The notes under the pieces are model-generated. The model was given only the letters and a program-made list of their open reading frames with translations, did not search any database and was not told the origin of the DNA. From the NCBI RefSeq assembly GCF_003202435.1, contig NZ_QJHK01000013.1:88129-152128 (forward strand): a stretch of DNA of 64,000 nt. Reading direction: 5' to 3'. The translations under genes were made by a program, and so were the position numbers. Below are positions 33,471 to 39,814 of this stretch, piece by piece (position 1 is the first letter of the stretch; the number at the start of each line of letters is the position of its first letter). This stretch comes from Flavobacterium cheongpyeongense. GTDB lineage: Bacteria > Bacteroidota > Bacteroidia > Flavobacteriales > Flavobacteriaceae.

Positions 33471-34334
33471 TTAGTTCATTACTGGTTTAACTGTATATCC
33501 TGCTTTTCTCAATAAATTGATTATTCCTAAATCTCCATCCAAATGCGCTGATCCTACAGCGATAAATGTACTTTCATTTTTGATTAGCTCAGGGATTGTT
33601 TTTAGCCAATTTTGATTTCTGTTGTCCAGAATCGTTTTTTTGGTTTCTTCAGTTATTATTTTTTTATCAGTAGTAATATTATATAAGGCAGTTATGTTTT
33701 CCTCTTTGTATTGTGCAACTAATTTATCGGTTTCTTCCTTGCTTAATTCTTCCAGTATTTTAATCATTTCCGTATCAGAATAGGCATTCTCAAACATATT
33801 CATTTGCTCTTTTACTGTTTCTAATCCGGCAATCTTAAGTTTTCGTTGTTTAGCCGTTTCAATAAAACTCATTTCGTAAAATTTCAGGTCATTACAACCA
33901 AAACTTTTCATACTTATTAAACTCATTACGGTAAATAAACTAAAACTATCAACTTGCTGAATGGTCATTCCGGCTTTTTTTTGCAGAATATTATCTAATT
34001 TTAATAAGTCTTGCGCATTTAGTGTTTTGCTAAGTGGTTGTTTGCCCATTGCCATTTGCTGCAAATCTGTCATTTGTTTTGGATCGGACAGGTCGATTTC
34101 CAAAATTAATTTACTCGAAGATTCAAAGGCTTTTTTTGCTTTTTCAGAAAGAAAATAATCTGTTGAGCAAATCATATGGATAGTGCCGTATAAATAGGAA
34201 GGTTTTGATAGTCCGTTTCCTGAAACTTCCCATAAAAGTGAATTTTCTAATTTTGGAGATTTTGTCTGTGCGTGAGTTGCAGTACTTAAAATAATTGTGA
34301 TTCCTATTACTGCTGATTTGATTAAATTTTTCAT
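33471..34334 (-). CDS. TraB/GumN-family protein
   Basis: A 287-residue exported protein with a signal peptide (ends THAQ). The body has the TraB/GumN signature: LLWEVSGNGLSKPSYLYGTIH with the GxxH motif, KLILEIDLSDP, and a C-terminal STFIAVGSAHLDGDLGIINLL with the second GxxH. Some members are metalloproteases of the Tiki type; activity here is untested. It is the first gene of the run that continues with the ECF sigma factor only 7 bases on. Confidence 0.9.
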   Translation of the reverse strand: MKNLIKSAVIGITIILSTATHAQTKSPKLENSLLWEVSGNGLSKPSYLYGTIHMICSTDYFLSEKAKKAFESSSKLILEIDLSDPKQMTDLQQMAMGKQPLSKTLNAQDLLKLDNILQKKAGMTIQQVDSFSLFTVMSLISMKSFGCNDLKFYEMSFIETAKQRKLKIAGLETVKEQMNMFENAYSDTEMIKILEELSKEETDKLVAQYKEENITALYNITTDKKIITEETKKTILDNRNQNWLKTIPELIKNESTFIAVGSAHLDGDLGIINLLRKAGYTVKPVMN

Positions 34335-34390
34335 GATTTTGATTGATTAAAGTTAGGATTAATTGATTGATTGATTGAAACTCCTTTTTG

Positions 34391-34579
34391 TTATTTACTG
34401 GATTTCTTTTTCTGTGAGGAAGATATATAATTTAGAAATAAAAATCCTATGATAAACAATAGCAGCAGGCTAAGAAGTTTTATGAAAAAATGAGTTATCA
34501 TGCCAATTGCAAGTCCTATTGAAGCAAACAGGATACAATTTAAAATGTTTTCTTTTAATGAAGTAAATTGTGATTTCAT
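34391..34579 (-). CDS. Small membrane protein
   Basis: A 62-residue protein with two close hydrophobic segments (about residues 14-30 and 33-53) and a basic C terminus (SSSQKKKSSK). Function unknown. It lies just upstream of the TraB/GumN gene on the same strand. Codon content and a clean membrane-protein pattern support it being real. Confidence 0.6.
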   Translation of the reverse strand: MKSQFTSLKENILNCILFASIGLAIGMITHFFIKLLSLLLLFIIGFLFLNYISSSQKKKSSK

Positions 34580-34686
34580 AATTGTTTTGATTATGACTCG
34601 TAAGTAATCGAATATTCAAAACGTTACAAAAGTTTTTATTTTTTTTAGAAAGTGACTAATAATCGATTATGGATGTCTTTTTAAAT

Positions 34687-34725
34687 TTCACAGAGATACA
34701 CAAACTAAAACGCAGAGATTCACGA
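34687..34725. repeat. cgcagag-type intergenic repeat
   Basis: Contains ttcacagagatacacaaac and aacgcagagattcacg, related in wording to the repeats at 9964 and 30207. It lies between bioF and the small membrane gene. Confidence 0.5.
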
Positions 34726-34767
34726 AATTATTCTTTGTTGATCTTTTTAAAGTTTTGAGGAATGAAA

Positions 34768-35904
34768 CTAAAAAACAAAATCCCTAAGAAGTTCCAAAAC
34801 CTGATTGATTTCTTCTTCTGAATTATAACTGTGAATACAAAAACGCAGGCGTTCCTGACCTTCCGGAACTGTTGGCGAAAGTATGGGTTTTACATCAAAA
34901 CCTTTATCCTGTAATTGTCGGGCTATACGTTTTACATTTTCATTTCCGGGAACAATGGCAGATTGAATCGCTGATTTGCTTCTGACAAAAATCGGTTTTA
35001 AACCTAGTAAATTTTTGTGTTGATTAAAGAATACAATATTTTGGCGCAGTTTTTCAATTGTTTCTTTTTCAATTTCTAAATGCTGATAAGCCACTAAGAT
35101 TGTAGATACAGAATGTGGTGACAAGCCTGTAGTGTAAATAAAACTTCGGGCGAAATTTACAAGATATTCTTTTAGTTCATAAGTTCCTAAAACCACTGCG
35201 CCGTGGCACCCTAATCCTTTTCCGAAAGTCATGATTCGGGCAAAAATTCTATTATGCAAGTTTAATGATTGGATCAAACCTTCACCTTTTTCGCCAAAAA
35301 CGCCTAGAGTGTGGGCTTCATCAACAATCAAATAACAATTATACTTTTCTGATAGTTCTACCAATTCTTCGAGATTTGGAGTGTCACCATCCATAGAAAA
35401 AACAGTTTCGGTGACTATATAGATATTGGTGTCCGGAAATTTTAAGATTAATCGCTCTAAATCCTCAAAATCGTTGTGGTTAAATTTATAAGATTTGGCA
35501 TTTGACATAGAAATCCCATCCCGAATTGAAGCATGGCTTAATTCATCATACAAAATAATATCATTTCGCTGCGGTACGGCGCTAAAAAAACCAACATTGG
35601 TATCGTAACCCGAATTAAAAATTAAAGCCGATTCAGCATTATGAAATTCAGCAATAAAAGTTTCAGCAATTTGATAAAGAGAATGATTTCCCGAAATTAA
35701 TCGCGAACCCGTAGCGCCATTTTGAATAATCACATTCTCGATTAAATAATGATGAGCCAATTTGAAAATAGCTTCAGATCCTGAAAATCCGATATAGTCG
35801 TTTGAAGAAAAATCAATAAGGGTATTAAAACTTGGCAATTGTCTTAATGCATTATTTTGCTTTCGGGTTTCAAGCTTTTGAGTAAGATTTTCGGGTAATT
35901 TCAT
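34768..35904 (-). CDS. bioF: 8-amino-7-oxononanoate synthase
   Basis: PLP enzyme of the alpha-oxoamine synthase family that joins pimeloyl-thioester and alanine in biotin synthesis. The 378-residue product starts MKLPENLTQKLETRKQ. It shows IDFSSNDYIGFSG, the PLP His region in LYDELSHASIRDGI, the Asp of LIVDEAHTLGVFG, and the Schiff-base Lys in MTFGKGLGCHGAV. The frame is open upstream to 36066, but that part covers a repeat element and reads unlike protein, so the ATG at 35904 is chosen. bioF is separated from bioD-bioA by the sigma factor cluster. 2-amino-3-ketobutyrate ligase is the main alternative; the biotin context favours BioF. Confidence 0.88.
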   Translation of the reverse strand: MKLPENLTQKLETRKQNNALRQLPSFNTLIDFSSNDYIGFSGSEAIFKLAHHYLIENVIIQNGATGSRLISGNHSLYQIAETFIAEFHNAESALIFNSGYDTNVGFFSAVPQRNDIILYDELSHASIRDGISMSNAKSYKFNHNDFEDLERLILKFPDTNIYIVTETVFSMDGDTPNLEELVELSEKYNCYLIVDEAHTLGVFGEKGEGLIQSLNLHNRIFARIMTFGKGLGCHGAVVLGTYELKEYLVNFARSFIYTTGLSPHSVSTILVAYQHLEIEKETIEKLRQNIVFFNQHKNLLGLKPIFVRSKSAIQSAIVPGNENVKRIARQLQDKGFDVKPILSPTVPEGQERLRFCIHSYNSEEEINQVLELLRDFVF

Positions 35905-35954
35905 AAAAACAAAGTTATGAATTTCAGATAACTTTTCTGCTAATTCTGGTTTTA

Positions 35955-36036
35955 ACCCAGATGGAAGCGGTATCCTTTGTCTGCCTCCTTTTGACAGACA
36001 AAGATATAGCTGGACAGGAGCGAAGCGAATAAACGA
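35955..36036 (+). repeat. Structured dispersed repeat, copy 2
   Basis: Contains GATGGAAGCGGTATCC and an inner hairpin TATCCTTTGTCTG/CAGACAAAGATA (35971-35983 with 35995-36006), followed by TAGCTGGACAGGAGCG. Compared with copy 1, both sides of the stem have changed together. It lies between the atpC terminator and bioF. Confidence 0.75.
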
Positions 36037-36054
36037 AGTAATAGCTCTGAAAAC

Positions 36055-36086
36055 AAAAAAAGCCAAACATTGCTGTCTGGCTTTTT
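36055..36086 (-). terminator. Terminator of atpD-atpC
   Basis: On the minus strand AAAAAGCCA and TGGCTTTTTTT form the stem and tail, about 20 bases after the atpC stop codon. Confidence 0.85.
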
Positions 36087-36104
36087 AATTTAGTTACAAT
36101 TGTC

Positions 36105-36386
36105 TTAGTCAGCTAAAACAATTATTTTATTGTCTTTCATTTCGATAGTACCTGACACAATATTTAAAGTATAAGTCTGGTCATTTACTTTCGTGAATTT
36201 ATCAGCAACTTCTTTTGAAAAACCGAAGCTTGAAGCCACAATTTTAATAGTTCCTTTTTCTAAAATAGAAACAATAGGAGCGTGATTGTTCAATATTTGA
36301 AAGCTCCCATCAACTCCAGGTAATGTAACCGATGTTACTTCTCCTGAAAATAATTTTGCTTCTGGTGATACTATTTCTAAAATCAT
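36105..36386 (-). CDS. atpC: ATP synthase epsilon subunit (short)
   Basis: Part of the F1 central stalk. The 93-residue product has the N-terminal beta-sandwich with MILEIVSPEAKLFSGEV, VTLPGVDGSFQILNNHAPIV and a final VSGTIEMKDNKIIVLAD. It ends there: the C-terminal helical hairpin of a typical epsilon (about 130-140 residues), which inhibits ATP hydrolysis, is absent. I recall short AtpC forms as usual in this phylum. It follows atpD by 71 bases that are mostly a repeat element. Confidence 0.93.
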   Translation of the reverse strand: MILEIVSPEAKLFSGEVTSVTLPGVDGSFQILNNHAPIVSILEKGTIKIVASSFGFSKEVADKFTKVNDQTYTLNIVSGTIEMKDNKIIVLAD

Positions 36387-36395
36387 CTTTTTTTA

Positions 36396-36453
36396 GTTTA
36401 CAGTCTCAGTTATAAGTCTCAGTACTGAATACTGCGACTGAATACTGAAAACT
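36396..36453 (+). repeat. cagtcgcagt-type intergenic repeat, copy B, inside atpD-atpC
   Basis: Begins TTTACAGTCTCAGT and contains ACTGCGACTGAATACT, shared with copy A at 17669-17734. It fills most of the spacer between atpD and atpC. Confidence 0.7.
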
Positions 36454-36457
36454 AGAT

Positions 36458-37969
36458 TTATGCTTCAGCCAACATTTTTTCTCCGGCCTCAATAGCATCC
36501 TGTATAGAACCTTTCAAGTTGAAAGCAGCTTCAGGAAGGTGATCTAACTCACCATCGATAATCATGTTGAATCCTTTGATAGTATCTTTAATATCTACTA
36601 AAACTCCCGGAATACCAGTAAATTGCTCTGCCACGTGGAATGGCTGAGACAAGAAACGCTGAACACGACGAGCTCTTGATACTGAAAGTTTGTCTTCTTC
36701 TGATAACTCTTCCATACCTAAGATTGCGATGATATCCTGAAGTTGTTTGTATTTTTGAAGAATCTCTTTTACTCTTTGTGCGCAGTCGTAGTGCTCGTTT
36801 CCTAAAATTTGAGGAGTCAAAATTCTTGAAGTAGAATCTAACGGGTCAACCGCTGGATAAATACCTAACTCAGCAATTTTACGAGACAATACTGTTGTAG
36901 CATCTAAGTGAGCAAACGTTGTTGCCGGTGCCGGGTCTGTTAAGTCATCCGCAGGAACGTAAACAGCCTGTACAGATGTAATAGATCCTTTGTTTGTAGA
37001 AGTAATACGCTCTTGCATCGCACCCATCTCTGTTGCTAATGTTGGCTGGTATCCTACTGCAGATGGCATACGACCTAAAAGTGCTGATACCTCAGAACCT
37101 GCTTGTGTAAAACGGAAGATGTTATCAACGAAAAACAATACGTCTTTACCCTGATCTGTTCCTGCTCCATCACGGAAATACTCAGCGATGGACAATCCTG
37201 AAAGTGCTACACGTGCACGAGCTCCAGGTGGCTCATTCATTTGTCCGAAAACGAAAGTAGCTTTAGACTCTCTCATTCCTGGCATATCTACTTTAGATAA
37301 ATCCCATCCTCCATTTTCCATAGAGTGCATGAAATCCTCACCGTATTTAATAATTCCTGACTCTAACATCTCACGAAGCAAGTCATTTCCTTCACGTGTT
37401 CTTTCACCAACTCCAGCGAATACTGAAAGTCCACCGTGACCTTTTGCAATATTGTTGATCAATTCCTGAATCAATACAGTTTTACCAACACCGGCACCAC
37501 CAAACAATCCAATTTTACCCCCTTTTGCATAAGGCTCGATCAAATCGATTACTTTGATACCTGTAAATAAAACTTCAGATGAAGTTGATAAATCTTCAAA
37601 TTTAGGAGCTTGTCTATGGATAGGTAAACCATTTTCTCCAGTTTTAGGTAATTCACCTAAACCATCAATTGCATCTCCAACAACATTAAATAATCTTCCA
37701 TATACATCAGGACCGATTGGCATTTGGATTGGATTTCCTGTGCCAACTACTTCATATCCTCTTGACAAACCGTCTGTTGAGTCCATAGAGATTGTACGCA
37801 CCGTGTTTTCACCAATGTGAGATTGTACTTCTAGAACTAACAATGTTCCGTCTTTTTTCGTGATTTCTAATGAATCATAAATTTTTGGAAGTTCAACATC
37901 CTTGCCGTTGAAAACTACGTCAACTACTGGTCCAATGATTTGAGCAACTTTTCCTATTACTTTTGACAT
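36458..37969 (-). CDS. atpD: ATP synthase beta subunit
   Basis: Catalytic subunit of F1. The 503-residue product has the Walker A loop GLFGGAGVGKTVLIQELI near residue 160, the Glu of VGERTREGNDL, Walker B VLFFVDNIFRF, the ATP-contact block ALLGRMPSAVGYQPTLA and the DELSEED-type segment as MEELSEEDKL. All catalytic features are intact. It heads a two-gene unit with atpC; the rest of the complex is not in this window. A very good promoter (TATCTTTG at 38032-38039) lies upstream. Confidence 0.98.
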   Translation of the reverse strand: MSKVIGKVAQIIGPVVDVVFNGKDVELPKIYDSLEITKKDGTLLVLEVQSHIGENTVRTISMDSTDGLSRGYEVVGTGNPIQMPIGPDVYGRLFNVVGDAIDGLGELPKTGENGLPIHRQAPKFEDLSTSSEVLFTGIKVIDLIEPYAKGGKIGLFGGAGVGKTVLIQELINNIAKGHGGLSVFAGVGERTREGNDLLREMLESGIIKYGEDFMHSMENGGWDLSKVDMPGMRESKATFVFGQMNEPPGARARVALSGLSIAEYFRDGAGTDQGKDVLFFVDNIFRFTQAGSEVSALLGRMPSAVGYQPTLATEMGAMQERITSTNKGSITSVQAVYVPADDLTDPAPATTFAHLDATTVLSRKIAELGIYPAVDPLDSTSRILTPQILGNEHYDCAQRVKEILQKYKQLQDIIAILGMEELSEEDKLSVSRARRVQRFLSQPFHVAEQFTGIPGVLVDIKDTIKGFNMIIDGELDHLPEAAFNLKGSIQDAIEAGEKMLAEA

Positions 37970-38031
37970 TACTTATGTGTTTATTAAATAGCTATTTAGG
38001 TTTATCGAAAATACCTCTTTTTTCAGAGCGC

Positions 38032-38039
38032 AAAGATAA
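38032..38039 (-). promoter_or_regulatory. Promoter of atpD-atpC
   Basis: Minus strand TATCTTTG matches TAnnTTTG exactly, with a TTG 19 bases upstream of it, the textbook spacing for Bacteroidota. It lies 63 bases before the atpD ATG. Confidence 0.75.
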
Positions 38040-38149
38040 ATTTTTAAAATATAAAATCAATATTTTTTTTATAAAAAATACGTGGTTTTTTGTTATACTC
38101 TTAAAACGGGTCATTCAAATATCTAATAATATAAAATTTAGTATTAATA

Positions 38150-38185
38150 AAAAAACCACTACGTTATAGAACGAGTGGCTTTTTT
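38150..38185. terminator. Terminator between the SGNH gene and atpD
   Basis: Stem CCACT/AGTGG flanked by A-run and T-run on both strands. It would end transcription of the SGNH hydrolase gene on the minus strand. The 236-base gap here holds only this and the atpD promoter. Confidence 0.7.
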
Positions 38186-38205
38186 TACTAAAAAAAGTGG
38201 CTTTA

Positions 38206-39741
38206 CTATAGCGTTTTAGGAAATAAAATTTGATAATTTCCTAAATTAACTGCTTTTATATTAGAACCATATTTTAGGTTTATGGCTTCAATGAATTTAT
38301 TAGCAATTAATGCATATCCTCTTGGCGAAGGATGAACACCGTCTAAAGAAAAAGCTCCTCCTGTTACAAATGTAGATGTCAATGTATAGTTATCTGAAAC
38401 AATTCCATTTGGTTTTCCTAATTCTTCCATTATAGATTTAGCATCAACAAGTGCTAAGTTATTGGTTTCCGAGGCTGTTTTAATGGTTAAATTGTAAGCT
38501 GTGGTAGCCGTTTCAATCTCAGAGACTTCACTAGGTAATAAAACATATCGGTCAGGTAAAGGAAAAGTTATTCCTAATTGGGATAAAGACGGTGAAGGAG
38601 AAGCAATTCCGTCAATTGCTACTGATGGAGTTTTTCCTATTCTGGCAGAAGCACTTAAACAAATTAAATCTGTTGGTAAAGTCTGTCTTGCTTTGCCGAA
38701 AACCTGACCTAGTACAGTAGCAGTAGTAGCATCTAATCCTCCTCCCATTAAGACAGCTTTTAAACTTGCTGACAAATCGGTTAAATTTTCATCTACCATA
38801 ATCATTGGGTTGTTTCCGGTTGAAGATAAGAGTTTTATTCTGTCACCTTGTCCTAAATAGGCTAATGCGTTATGTATTGGACCGTATAATTGAGCATTCA
38901 AAGTGTTTACAAGGTTAACTCCGCTAACAGTCAAATTAGCCTGAGTTAATTGATTGTACTTGATTACATAAAAATAAGGCAGGGTAGTTATGACTGGTAA
39001 ATTGGCTATAACACCTTTTCTGCCTCCAGTTGTAAGCTGTGCGATTAATGTTTTGTAAGTCGCATCAAATGTTGCAGCAGGTGTCAAAGGATTCACAGTT
39101 GGATCTCCACCTGATGTTGCATAACCTAATTCATCATTTCCTCCTATCCACAGAGAAAAGAAAGTAGGGTTTTGACTTATTGCATCAGCCAAAACTGTTG
39201 TTGTTGGACTTGATGCAAAACGTGCAAAATACGGATTTGCAGTTCCCGCCGCTACACCTGCAGGATTACCATAGCCTGGCGCTAACAAATGGAAGCTTTT
39301 GGCCCCGGGAACTCCTAAGTTAGTAAACGTTCCCGAAAGGTGTGTTGTAACTTCTGTTGTTGGTGTGCCTACAACAGAAACAGGAGTGCTGGTGGTAGTA
39401 TCAAAATATAAGCGTGATCCGGTGATTACATTTCCTCCTAATAACAATCCACCGATATTGTCATTTGTAAATGGGGTTGTAAAAGTGCCTCCTCCAACAG
39501 TGGCAAACTGTTGTGCTAAAATATTCGGATATGCGCCTTCCTGACCTTTAATGAATAGAGCATTATCACTAAAACCTGCAGCAAAAGAATCACCTAATGC
39601 GACATATTTTGAGAAATCTGCGGTGCCTGAAGTTAAAGGTAGTCCGTCTGATGAGTTTGTGTCTTTTATTGTGTCGTCATCGCTATTACAAGCTGCAAAG
39701 GTTAAAGAAACCAACAACAGCCATTTGAAATTTTTTATCAT
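38206..39741 (-). CDS. SGNH/GDSL-hydrolase lipoprotein
   Basis: A 511-residue lipoprotein with lipobox FAAC near residue 18 and an acidic DDDTIKDT just after. The SGNH hydrolase blocks are present: block I YVALGDSFAAGF with the Ser nucleophile, block III WIGGNDELG with the GxND Asn, and block V DGVHPSPRGYALIA with the Asp and His of the triad. The enzyme is therefore likely to be an active esterase or lipase at the cell surface. It follows the TonB receptor gene by 73 bases on the same strand, which suggests the two act together on one lipid or ester substrate (inference). Confidence 0.88.
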   Translation of the reverse strand: MIKNFKWLLLVSLTFAACNSDDDTIKDTNSSDGLPLTSGTADFSKYVALGDSFAAGFSDNALFIKGQEGAYPNILAQQFATVGGGTFTTPFTNDNIGGLLLGGNVITGSRLYFDTTTSTPVSVVGTPTTEVTTHLSGTFTNLGVPGAKSFHLLAPGYGNPAGVAAGTANPYFARFASSPTTTVLADAISQNPTFFSLWIGGNDELGYATSGGDPTVNPLTPAATFDATYKTLIAQLTTGGRKGVIANLPVITTLPYFYVIKYNQLTQANLTVSGVNLVNTLNAQLYGPIHNALAYLGQGDRIKLLSSTGNNPMIMVDENLTDLSASLKAVLMGGGLDATTATVLGQVFGKARQTLPTDLICLSASARIGKTPSVAIDGIASPSPSLSQLGITFPLPDRYVLLPSEVSEIETATTAYNLTIKTASETNNLALVDAKSIMEELGKPNGIVSDNYTLTSTFVTGGAFSLDGVHPSPRGYALIANKFIEAINLKYGSNIKAVNLGNYQILFPKTL

Positions 39742-39814
39742 AATTCGTATATTTTGAAATTATTGTTTTGCTGAATTTTTAGCAAGTAAATAATGTGTTG
39801 ATTACTCATTTTAA

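Noticed and set aside
34768..36066. Extended bioF start at 36066.
   Set aside because: The 54 added codons run through the structured repeat at 35955-36036 and the atpC terminator, so the ATG at 35904 is the better start.
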